Shown in pieces: positions 45,385 to 53,420 of a stretch of 64,000 bases of DNA (position 1 is the first letter of the stretch; each line of letters starts with the position of its first letter). The stretch comes from Pseudomonas versuta (lineage in GTDB: Bacteria; Pseudomonadota; Gammaproteobacteria; Pseudomonadales; Pseudomonadaceae). The position numbers were made by a program, and so were the translations under genes. The notes below the pieces were generated by a model. That model did no database searches. It was not told where the DNA came from and was given only the letters and a program-made list of their open reading frames with translations. Location of the stretch: the NCBI RefSeq assembly GCF_001294575.1, contig NZ_CP012676.1, positions 3,806,501 through 3,870,500 of the forward strand, given 5' to 3'.

Positions 45385-46332
45385 ATGCAAAAAAACATCA
45401 CATCGTTAAGTGCACTGAACTGGGACGACCTGAAGTTTTTCCTCGAGGTAGCCCGCACCCGCAAGGCCAGTAGCGCCGCCAAGCGCCTGGCGGTCGACTA
45501 CACCACCGTGTCACGGCGCATCAGCTCGCTGGAGGCCGCACTCGGTACCTTGCTGTTCGAAAAATCACGTACCAATGGCTTCACCCTGACCCCTGAGGGC
45601 CAGCGTTTGCTGGGCTATGCCGAGTCCATCGAGAGTACGTTGCATATGGCCTGCGAGCAGGTTTCGGGCTCGGGCGTGGCGCTGTCGGGGCATGTGCGGA
45701 TGGGGTGTACGGAGGGTTTCGGGAGCTTTTTTATTACCCCTCAGCTGAGCCACTTTGTAGATGCGTACCCGGCCATATCGGTGGACATCCTGCCGCTACC
45801 GCACTTCATCAGCCTGTCCAAGCGCGAAGCGGACATCGTGATAGCCCTGGAGCGCCCGGAACACGGGCCGTACGTGTGCTGTAAGCTCTGTGACTACCGG
45901 CTGCAGCTATTTGCCACCCAGGAATACCTGGACCAGCACCCGCCGATTCACCGGGCGGCCGACCTGGTGGATCACCCGTTTATCAGTTACGTCGACGATC
46001 TGGCGTTCAGCTCAGAGTTGCTGTACCTGGCCAATGTGCTGCCCGGCGCCAGCGCCAATCTGCGCAGCACCAGCGTGATCGCGCAGTTCGTAGCGGCGCA
46101 ACAAGGTCGCGCGCTGGCAATCCTGCCGTGCTTTTTAGCGGCTCAAGACCCGCGTTTGCTGCCGGTATTGCCGGACGAGATCAACCTGACACGCCAGTTC
46201 TGGATGTACTGCCGCGAGGATCTCAGGAAGTTGAAACGCATCACTTTGCTGTGGGATTACATCCGTGAAGTGACGGAGCTGAATGCGTCACTGTTGCTGG
46301 GGGAAACTCAAAAGATGCGCTTTGCCGACTGA
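45385..46332 (+). CDS. LysR family regulator divergent from mmsAB
   Basis: 315-residue LysR-type regulator: the HTH lies in residues ~10-70 (KASSAAKRLAVDYTTVSRRI), the effector domain follows (GHVRMGCTEGFGSFFITPQL), with ALERPEHGPYVCCKLCDYRL carrying several Cys. ATG 45385 lacks a strong ribosome site. Its divergence from mmsA suggests it regulates valine catabolism. In P. aeruginosa that role is taken by the AraC-type MmsR, which I do not see here; the substitution is inference. Confidence 0.9.
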   Translation: MQKNITSLSALNWDDLKFFLEVARTRKASSAAKRLAVDYTTVSRRISSLEAALGTLLFEKSRTNGFTLTPEGQRLLGYAESIESTLHMACEQVSGSGVALSGHVRMGCTEGFGSFFITPQLSHFVDAYPAISVDILPLPHFISLSKREADIVIALERPEHGPYVCCKLCDYRLQLFATQEYLDQHPPIHRAADLVDHPFISYVDDLAFSSELLYLANVLPGASANLRSTSVIAQFVAAQQGRALAILPCFLAAQDPRLLPVLPDEINLTRQFWMYCREDLRKLKRITLLWDYIREVTELNASLLLGETQKMRFAD

Positions 46333-46641
46333 CTGCTACTCAGCATTCAAACAGTCGCAGCATGTCGACCGCAGAAGTGGCTTGGCAATTTAAAGCAGTG
46401 ACGGGCATCCGTTGCTGCACCGGTACTAATGGCAGTAATGACTTGCTGAATGTTTACCAAGGTTACAGTCACAAAAAGACGCACAAGCGCTGATTAACCA
46501 GCCCTGCTTTTCGGATAAATCCCATATCTCCAATCCACTACCCCCTCCTACTCTTCGCGTCCGGCCAAATTCCACCTGCCAGCCTCCGACCATCGATGAG
46601 CCGAGGAGCCATGGCGTCAATGACCAAGAGTGTTCCAGCCT
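46333..46641. other. Non-coding region before the carbonic anhydrase gene
   Basis: About 310 bp with no convincing ORF, RNA gene or repeat. It presumably holds the carbonic anhydrase promoter; the segment around 46500-46560 is pyrimidine-rich. Confidence 0.4.
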
Positions 46642-47391
46642 ATGTGCAAAACAAGCGAGCCATCCCCTGTGCCCACCATCAATCATCGCCGCAATTTCCT
46701 CCGGCTGGCCGGGGGCGGTGCCGGCGCGCTGATGCTGGCCGGCGTGCTGCCCGCGCAACTGGCGCAAGCGGCCAGCGACGGCCCTCTCCCTAAACCGCAG
46801 AACAAACTTGACCCGCAACAGGCATTGACCCGCCTGATGGCAGGTAACGCCCGTTACGCTAATGGCGTGACCCGACGCCATGACTTCCTGACAGAGCGTG
46901 AAGCGCTGGTCAACGGCCAAAATCCTTATGCAGCCGTACTGGGTTGCGCCGATTCGAGAATCGCTCCGGAGTATGCATTCGACACCGCTCGAGGCGACCT
47001 TTTCGCGGTGCGAGTAGCTGGCAACTTCGTGACTTCCGATGGCCTGGCAAGCCTTGAGTACGCCGTGGCAGTACTGGAAACACCCTTGATCCTGGTGCTG
47101 GGCCACGACAGTTGCGGGGCTGTCTCTGCCGGCGTCAAGGCACAAAAAGATGGCGCGAAGTTTCCTGGGCATATTCAAGGCCTGGCGGATGCCATCAAGC
47201 CATCGGTCGCAAAGGTCTTAACCATGCCCGGAGTGCTGCTGGACAACTCTATCGCGCAAAACGTCAAAGACACGGTGGCCCGCCTCAAGAGCGAATCAAG
47301 CCTGCTGGCCGACGCGCTGGCCAAGGGCAAGCTGGCCATCGTGGGTGGCATCTACAAACTCGACAGTGGCAAAGTCGAGTTGATCGCCTAG
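46642..47391 (+). CDS. Tat-exported beta-class carbonic anhydrase
   Basis: 249-residue beta-carbonic anhydrase. The N-terminal twin-arginine signal NHRRNFLRLAGGGAGALMLA predicts export of the folded zinc enzyme. Zinc ligands are Cys and Asp in LGCADSRIAPE and His/Cys in LGHDSCGAVSAG; the Asp-Arg dyad is intact. It interconverts CO2 and bicarbonate in the periplasm. ATG 46642 is chosen; GTG 46630 is an alternative. It is followed 144 bp later by a secreted GH5 gene on the same strand. Confidence 0.9.
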   Translation: MCKTSEPSPVPTINHRRNFLRLAGGGAGALMLAGVLPAQLAQAASDGPLPKPQNKLDPQQALTRLMAGNARYANGVTRRHDFLTEREALVNGQNPYAAVLGCADSRIAPEYAFDTARGDLFAVRVAGNFVTSDGLASLEYAVAVLETPLILVLGHDSCGAVSAGVKAQKDGAKFPGHIQGLADAIKPSVAKVLTMPGVLLDNSIAQNVKDTVARLKSESSLLADALAKGKLAIVGGIYKLDSGKVELIA

Positions 47392-47535
47392 ACCCTGAAC
47401 ATGTCCCCGGGCTGCAGCCTTTGCGTGCTTTACGCAGGCGACCAGCGCGGGACATGCACCCCGGTGTTAGAAAACGCTACTGGCTTCTAATGAATAATCC
47501 GGTTCCCGTCCCGCAGCCTCCGAGCAGAGACCGCC

Positions 47536-48726
47536 ATGAAATTCAGGACGATCCCCTCCCTTTTGTTACTGGGTGTACTGTCTGGCGGTGCCGGTGCCGC
47601 GGACCTGATTTCCTTCTGGGAAAAGCCTGAGCGTGGAGGAAACAGTTTCAATCGACTCCCGCCCGATCAAGCCTACTTCGACGCTCTGCAGGACTATGGT
47701 GCGAGCTGGGTGCGCCTGTCCTATGACAAATGGCAGCCGGCAGAACGGGACTTCCTCCTGGGCAATGCCGACCACTACAAGGGGCTGGTTGAGAAGGATC
47801 TGGAGCAGTTGAAAGCTGCGCTGGACCGGGCACATGTTGCGGGTCTCAAAGTGGTGATCACTCCCCTTTCGCTGCCGGGCATGCGCTGGGCGCAAAACAA
47901 TGGTGATCGCTTTGATGACCGGTTGTGGCAAGACAAGGAGTTCTGGGCACAAAGTGCTGCGTTTTGGCGCGATCTCGCTGCGGCGCTAAAGGATCATCCG
48001 GCCGTTGCGGCCTACAACTTGATCAACGAGCCGGCGCCGGAAAAGCTGGGAGGAGTGGCAGAGCATGCCGATGCTGCAAAGATGCGGGACTGGTATGAAA
48101 AAAATGCTGGCACCGCCCGTGATTTGCCCGAGTTTTACACATCCATCATTAACGCCATTCGCGAAGTCGATCAGCTCACGCCGGTCATGGTCGACGCCGG
48201 CTGGTACGCCGCTGCCGATGCGTTCTCATATTGGCCAGCGCCATTGGCTGATACCCGTGTGCTGTATAGCTTTCACATGTATGAACCCTATGCGGCAACC
48301 AGCGCCCCCAACTTGCTAAGCGATAAACCTCATACCTATCCAGGCGTAGTGCCATTTGCTGCGGGCATGCAACAGTGGGACACGAAGCAGGTCCAGAGCT
48401 ATCTTCAGCAGCCACTTGACTGGGCCGAGCAGCATGCAATACCTACCAACCGGCTGGTAGCCGGAGAGTTCGGATGCATGCGTAAATTACCGGGCTGCCA
48501 ACAGTATCTTGAGGATGTGCTCACCACACTTGAGGCTGCCAAGGTGCACTGGGCGTTTTACAGCTTTCGCGAGGACAGCTGGGACGGCATGGATTACGAG
48601 CTCGGAACTGGCAATGTTCCATGGTCTTACTGGAAAGCCATTGACGACGGGCAACCGGACCCGGTCAAACGCAATGCCACAAGTGAATTCGAACCCATCA
48701 GCAAGCGGCTGAAGATTGATAAGTAA
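47536..48726 (+). CDS. Secreted glycoside hydrolase family 5 protein (cellulase-like)
   Basis: 396-residue GH5 hydrolase with a signal peptide (LLLLGVLSGGAGA, residues ~9-21). The acid/base Glu165 lies in YNLINEPAP and the nucleophile Glu311 in VAGEFGCMRK; ASWVRLSYDKWQP, YSFHMYEPY and WAFYSFRED complete the (beta/alpha)8 GH5 pattern. It should hydrolyse a beta-glycan, possibly an endogenous or plant-derived glucan. No cellulose synthase or exopolysaccharide genes are adjacent. A strong hairpin terminator follows. Confidence 0.9.
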   Translation: MKFRTIPSLLLLGVLSGGAGAADLISFWEKPERGGNSFNRLPPDQAYFDALQDYGASWVRLSYDKWQPAERDFLLGNADHYKGLVEKDLEQLKAALDRAHVAGLKVVITPLSLPGMRWAQNNGDRFDDRLWQDKEFWAQSAAFWRDLAAALKDHPAVAAYNLINEPAPEKLGGVAEHADAAKMRDWYEKNAGTARDLPEFYTSIINAIREVDQLTPVMVDAGWYAAADAFSYWPAPLADTRVLYSFHMYEPYAATSAPNLLSDKPHTYPGVVPFAAGMQQWDTKQVQSYLQQPLDWAEQHAIPTNRLVAGEFGCMRKLPGCQQYLEDVLTTLEAAKVHWAFYSFREDSWDGMDYELGTGNVPWSYWKAIDDGQPDPVKRNATSEFEPISKRLKIDK

Positions 48727-48768
48727 GTGGCGGCCCACTTGATGAGGCGATGAGCTGCGCTGACAAAA

Positions 48769-48831
48769 CCCCGGTTTTTTTCAGACACGCAGCCAACTCA
48801 TTTCACAGTGATGACAGAAAAAAAACCGGGG
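48769..48831. terminator. Bidirectional terminator between GH5 and yfiB genes
   Basis: CCCCGGTTTTTTT (from 48769) and AAAAAAACCGGGG (to 48831) form a GC clamp with T/A-rich lower stem on both strands and a long loop. It is placed between convergent genes and suits termination of both. Confidence 0.8.
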
Positions 48832-48846
48832 CGATAACCTGAGCCG

Positions 48847-49350
48847 CTACTCGGCAATCACCACAATCGCAACCCGCCGGTTTTCAGTGCGCCCGGTACG
48901 AGTGTTGTTGGACGCTACCGGCACGCGACTACCCAGCCCGCGGACCTGAATATTCTCAGGCCGCATGCCGACTTTGGTCAGCGCTTTGACCACGCTGTTG
49001 GCACGGCGCACGGAAAGTTGTTCGTTGTAGGACTCCTTGCCGGATGAGTCGGTATGACCGTCAACCCGTACGCGCTGGATGTCCGCAGCGAGCAAGGCAG
49101 TACCGATGCGCTCCACGATTTCCTGACTTTGCGGGTTGAGCACTTCCAGGTCGCTGCCAAACAGTACTTTGCCTGACAAACCAAACGCCCACCCTTCATC
49201 GGTCAGTTCAAAGCCCTGTTGTTTGAGTACCGCTATCTGCGCCGGGGTCAGACCTTTGGGCGGGGCGGTCTGGCAGCCGGTCAATGTCAATGTTGCCAAC
49301 AACAAGGCAACGCTAAAGAACTGCAGGTAACGCTGGGTCAATGCACGCAT
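48847..49350 (-). CDS. yfiB: YfiB, OmpA-type peptidoglycan-associated lipoprotein
   Basis: 167-residue lipoprotein; lipobox LTLTGC places the lipidated Cys at residue 26. The C-terminal OmpA domain binds peptidoglycan (VDGHTDSSGKESYNEQLSVR and RANSVVKAL). In the YfiBNR system this outer-membrane lipoprotein sequesters YfiR under envelope stress, releasing YfiN to make cyclic di-GMP. It lies 18 bp downstream of yfiN, at the end of the yfiRNB operon, which fixes the identity. Confidence 0.92.
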   Translation of the reverse strand: MRALTQRYLQFFSVALLLATLTLTGCQTAPPKGLTPAQIAVLKQQGFELTDEGWAFGLSGKVLFGSDLEVLNPQSQEIVERIGTALLAADIQRVRVDGHTDSSGKESYNEQLSVRRANSVVKALTKVGMRPENIQVRGLGSRVPVASNNTRTGRTENRRVAIVVIAE

Positions 49351-49368
49351 GAAGGGTCAAGCTCCTGA

Positions 49369-50628
49369 TTATATCTGGGCTGCGGGGGACTCCAACTCCG
49401 CAACGTGTTGCCCGCCTCGGGCGAGGCGTTTGGCCTGGTACATCGCCGAATCCGCTGCACAGAGCAGCGTGTCCGGCGTTGCGCCATGTTCGGGGTAAAC
49501 GGCGATGCCAATACTGAGCGAAGTCACGACATGGCTTTGATCCGGTAACCGGATCGGCTCATGCATGCTGGCGATGATTTTGTCCGCGATGCGTTGTGCA
49601 TCTTCGATTCTGTGCAGCGGGGTCAGCAATATGGCGAATTCGTCGCCGCCCAGACGCGCCACTACATCGTCTTCACGCAACTGGGCACGAATCCGTGTCG
49701 CCACTGCGACCAGCACCGCATCACCTGCGGCATGGCCATAGGTGTCATTAATGTCCTTGAACCGGTCACTGTCGAGAAACAGCACGGCGACCTTGTCCAC
49801 AGGCTTGTTCAGCGAGCGCAAGGTCCGCGCCAGCCGCGCTGCAAAATAGGCACGGTTGGGCAGGTCGGTCAGCGAGTCGTGGCTGGCCTGGTGCGCCAGT
49901 GTCTGGTTTTCATTTTGCAAATGGCTCTGCCATGACTCCAACTCATCAAGCAAGGCATTGAAGTCGTTGCCCAGGTTGTCCAGTTCGGCGATATGCGCAG
50001 GCGGCACGCGACGGTCAAACGCCCGCTCGCTGCGCGCGGCGTGGGCCACTTCGGCCAACTGCTGCAAGGGCCCGGTAATGCCGCCGAGCAGACGCCGTGA
50101 AAGGTACAGGGCACTCCAGGCACTGAGCGCGGTACACAGCAAAACCCCGAGCAACCCGCTGAGCAAAAAGCGCAACATATTGGCGCCGTGCCCACTGAGT
50201 ATCACCACCCCCACTTCTCGGCCCTGATGCTCAACCGGCACACTTATCGGCTGTTGCAGCAAACTGTCGGCCAGTAACATTTCAACTGTCGCCAGCACGC
50301 CGGTTTCCGGACGCTGCCAGTGTGCGAGCAATTCCCCGTCGGCGGTGTAGACCTGCGCCTCGGCGACCGCTTCAGTGGAGGCGATCAGGTCCAGCGCTTC
50401 GGTTGCCGCCACACGGTCATCAAACACCACAGCGGCTTCCACCGTGTAGTTGATAGCGCGTGCGATCAAGTGCAGGTTGTGATCGGCGTAGACCTTGAGC
50501 GCCAGCACCCCCAGCAGGGTCATGGAGGCACTGGCCAGCGTGACGGCCACCAAGGCCACGCCCAAATGGCCGCGCCGCAGTACCGAGCGCAAGCTGCGCC
50601 GGTTTTCAGGCGCTTTGGAGGGAGTCAT
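49369..50628 (-). CDS. yfiN: YfiN (TpbB), membrane diguanylate cyclase
   Basis: 419-residue inner-membrane diguanylate cyclase. TM1 lies near residues 24-45; a periplasmic PAS-like/CHASE8 region to ~150 includes FDDRVAATEALDLIASTEAV; TM2 is LLSGLLGVLLCTALSAWSAL; then HAMP and a GGDEF domain with the intact active site GGDEF (327-331) and an inhibitory site RxxD (318-321) five residues before it. Its activity is repressed by periplasmic YfiR. The start overlaps the yfiR stop by four bases (ATGA), so repressor and enzyme are co-translated. Confidence 0.94.
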   Translation of the reverse strand: MTPSKAPENRRSLRSVLRRGHLGVALVAVTLASASMTLLGVLALKVYADHNLHLIARAINYTVEAAVVFDDRVAATEALDLIASTEAVAEAQVYTADGELLAHWQRPETGVLATVEMLLADSLLQQPISVPVEHQGREVGVVILSGHGANMLRFLLSGLLGVLLCTALSAWSALYLSRRLLGGITGPLQQLAEVAHAARSERAFDRRVPPAHIAELDNLGNDFNALLDELESWQSHLQNENQTLAHQASHDSLTDLPNRAYFAARLARTLRSLNKPVDKVAVLFLDSDRFKDINDTYGHAAGDAVLVAVATRIRAQLREDDVVARLGGDEFAILLTPLHRIEDAQRIADKIIASMHEPIRLPDQSHVVTSLSIGIAVYPEHGATPDTLLCAADSAMYQAKRLARGGQHVAELESPAAQI

Positions 50629-51200
50629 GGCTGAGCCGCCCGGCGGCGGGACAGTTGCAATACATTGGGGTGGATGCGCACACCGCTGCGGGCGACAGAA
50701 TCGAGATTAACTTCAAACGACACCTGGTCATCGGTAACTCGCAGGCAAAACAGACTGCCGACGGTGCATTGATTACCGTATTCGCTGATGCTCAGGATGG
50801 CGTGTCCGTTCAGGGAGTCGAACACATCACTACGTTCTGTCGTACTTAGCTTGCCCAGATACACCGCGTTGCACTCGCGGGCAATTGCAGGATCACTCGC
50901 CAGTACACGACGCACTTGCACCGGCCTGCCACTGGACTGAGTAGCGCCTTTAAGCAGGTCATCGGTGTATTCAGTGGGGCCAACCACGCATAACTGCAAT
51001 TGAGCCGGTTCGGTGGGCCAGCGTGCATAGCTGAGGATGCCCAGGACCACTTGGGTCACGGCCCTGGCACGCTGATCAGCCAGGTTGACAGGCACTTGCG
51101 GTTGGGCCAGGCAGGGAGCGCTCAACAGTAACAGGCAAAGTGATAGCTGCCGTAGCCGCCACCCAGTGCGCTGCTCAGGCGATGAGACAGCCACGTCCAT
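50625..51200 (-). CDS. yfiR: YfiR, periplasmic repressor of YfiN
   Basis: 191-residue periplasmic protein (DUF4154 family). Signal sequence LSLCLLLLSAPCLA near residues 19-32. Mature cysteines are LQLCVV, ARECNAVY and the pair in GNQCTVGSLFCL, as expected for the two disulfides of YfiR. It binds the periplasmic part of YfiN to hold cyclic di-GMP synthesis off. It is first in the yfiRNB operon. ATG 51200 has only a weak AGAGAC site; in-frame sequence further upstream does not look coding. Confidence 0.92.
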   Translation of the reverse strand: MDVAVSSPEQRTGWRLRQLSLCLLLLSAPCLAQPQVPVNLADQRARAVTQVVLGILSYARWPTEPAQLQLCVVGPTEYTDDLLKGATQSSGRPVQVRRVLASDPAIARECNAVYLGKLSTTERSDVFDSLNGHAILSISEYGNQCTVGSLFCLRVTDDQVSFEVNLDSVARSGVRIHPNVLQLSRRRAAQP

Positions 51201-51335
51201 GCAAGAAGTCTCTGTATTTTTCGGATGAATAATGCCGCAACGATACCACAGCACGTACTTAAACGTGATATGCGTCACACTGCGACCTATCCAAACCAAC
51301 TTTTCAAAGATTGCACACTCTAAGGCGGCCGCTCC

Positions 51336-53420
51336 CTAAGCCAGCCCCAGCATCAGCCCGCTCAAGCGCTTAACCTTGCGTTGTACGGCTTCTTCGAATA
51401 CGCCGGCACGCGGCTCGACCAGGCTGAACCAGTGTTTGGCCCGAGTAATGCCGGTGTAAATCAGCTCTTTGGTCAATACCGGATTCAAGGCTTGCGGCAG
51501 CACCAGCGCGGTATGGGAAAACTCGGAACCCTGTGACTTGTGCACCGTCATGGCGTACACCGTCTCGACATCATTGAGCCGGCTTGGCAACACAAAACGA
51601 ATGCCGCCCTGCCCGTCGTTACGAGCGAACGCTACACGCAACACAGGTCTTGATGACTGACCGTCGCGCTCGGGAAGCTTGAGGGCGATACCTATATCGC
51701 CATTCATCAGCCCCAGCCCGTAATCATTACGGGTCATCAACACCGGGCGCCCTTCGTACCAATGCTGATCGCTGTCAATCAACTTGCGGGCGAACAAGGC
51801 CCGGGTGATGCGCTGGTTCAAACCTTCAACGCCCCACGGACCTTTGCGCACTGCACACAGCACTTGAAACGCTTCAAACGCCTCCAGCACCTTGCCTGCC
51901 CACGCAGCCCAACCAGGGTCTTCAAGCCCCATGCCGGCCGCCGGGCGTTGCTCGCGCAACACGTCAAGATAATGTCGGTAACCTTTGGCCTGCGCCCCGT
52001 GCCCTTCCAGCGCCAGACGCTCAAAAGCGCGGTCTTGCTCATCTTTGAGCGGCAATGCAAAAAGGTCGTCATGGGTGCCGGCTGCCAATAACGCCCGCGC
52101 CTCATCGGACTGCTGACGGTTGACCAGCCGCGAGAGCCGGCCGATGCCGCTGCCTTCACCAAAGCGCCGTGAATGGCGGAGCATGACCACTTGCTGCGCG
52201 AGCGGGTGAGAGCCGTCCAGGTCTTGTTGCAAGTCACTGGCAGCCAGGCTTTCACCGCTGACGTGCTCCAGCCACTCACGTGTTTGCGGGCTGTACCAGC
52301 CCGCTTCGGCATCGCGGCACAAATCCCCCAGCACGGCACCGGCTTCAACTGACGCCAACTGGTCCTTGTCCCCCAGCAGCACCAGTCGCGCATGGGCGGG
52401 CAGCGCGTCGAGCAGGTTGGCCATCATTTCCAAGTCGATCATCGAGGCTTCGTCGACCACCAGTACGTCCAGCGGCAGGCGATTAGCCGCGTGATGACGG
52501 AAGTGCCGGGTGCCCGGCCGACTACCCAGCAAGCGGTGAACAGTGGTCACATCGCTGGGGATTTTTTGCCGGACCTTGTCGTCCACTTCCAGTGATTTGA
52601 CTTGCAGGCTGATGGACTCGGTCAAGCGCGCCGCTGCTTTACCGGTCGGCGCGGCAAGACGGATCCGCAAAGGCGTTCCCGCTTCAACGGCCGGGGCTTG
52701 AAGCAACGCCAGCAAGCGCACCACGGTGGTGGTTTTGCCCGTGCCGGGACCGCCGGTGACGATGCTGAACGCACCTCGAGTGGCCAGGGCACAGGCCAGC
52801 TTCTGCCAGTCAATGGGCGCATTCGCAGTCGGGCTGCCGAACAGGCTGTCGAGGCGCGCCGGCAAATCATCTGCGGTTGCTTGCGGGGCTGCCAGGCGCT
52901 GGCGCAATGCATTGTCGATCCGACGCTCATAAGCCCAGTAGCGGCGCAAATACAGACGCCGGTCACTCAGCACCAATGGCCGACTTGCGGCATCGGCCAA
53001 CGACTGCCCGGCATGCTCGACCAGCGGGCTGGCCTGCAAGGCCTTGCACCATGCATCGCCATCCAGCGCCTCGAGCAATTGCGAGGGCAGCAACATGGCA
53101 CCGGTTTGTACATCGCCTTCAGGTGGCAAGGACAACGCGAAATCGGGCTCTTTGAGGGTTTCAAACAGATCCAGACACACGTGCCCGTGACCCAGCTGGT
53201 GGCTGGTCAGTGCCGCCGCCAGCAGTACCAATGGATCGCTTTGGGGGTCGCGTTCATACAAGAATGCGACGAACGCTTTATCCAGCGCGCGTAGCCAGCC
53301 ACGCTCCACCCAGCGCTCCAGCAGTACCAGCAAGTCCTCTGCCCGGCGCAAAGGCTGCAACCGGGCAAGGCTTTCGGCAGTCAACGGCGTGGGTAACAGC
53401 TCGGCAAATGAACGACTCAT
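51336..53420 (-). CDS. recD: RecD, exodeoxyribonuclease V alpha subunit
   Basis: 694-residue SF1B 5'-3' helicase of the RecBCD enzyme. Walker A VTGGPGTGKTTTVVRLLALL, motif II VLVVDEASMIDLEMM, and the C-terminal motif VI region TVHKSQGSEFSHTALVLP / YTGITRAKHWFSLV are intact. ATG 53420 overlaps the recB stop by four bases (ATGA) with GGGAG upstream. RecBCD repairs double-strand breaks and degrades linear foreign DNA. A good full-length match. Confidence 0.95.
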   Translation of the reverse strand: MSRSFAELLPTPLTAESLARLQPLRRAEDLLVLLERWVERGWLRALDKAFVAFLYERDPQSDPLVLLAAALTSHQLGHGHVCLDLFETLKEPDFALSLPPEGDVQTGAMLLPSQLLEALDGDAWCKALQASPLVEHAGQSLADAASRPLVLSDRRLYLRRYWAYERRIDNALRQRLAAPQATADDLPARLDSLFGSPTANAPIDWQKLACALATRGAFSIVTGGPGTGKTTTVVRLLALLQAPAVEAGTPLRIRLAAPTGKAAARLTESISLQVKSLEVDDKVRQKIPSDVTTVHRLLGSRPGTRHFRHHAANRLPLDVLVVDEASMIDLEMMANLLDALPAHARLVLLGDKDQLASVEAGAVLGDLCRDAEAGWYSPQTREWLEHVSGESLAASDLQQDLDGSHPLAQQVVMLRHSRRFGEGSGIGRLSRLVNRQQSDEARALLAAGTHDDLFALPLKDEQDRAFERLALEGHGAQAKGYRHYLDVLREQRPAAGMGLEDPGWAAWAGKVLEAFEAFQVLCAVRKGPWGVEGLNQRITRALFARKLIDSDQHWYEGRPVLMTRNDYGLGLMNGDIGIALKLPERDGQSSRPVLRVAFARNDGQGGIRFVLPSRLNDVETVYAMTVHKSQGSEFSHTALVLPQALNPVLTKELIYTGITRAKHWFSLVEPRAGVFEEAVQRKVKRLSGLMLGLA

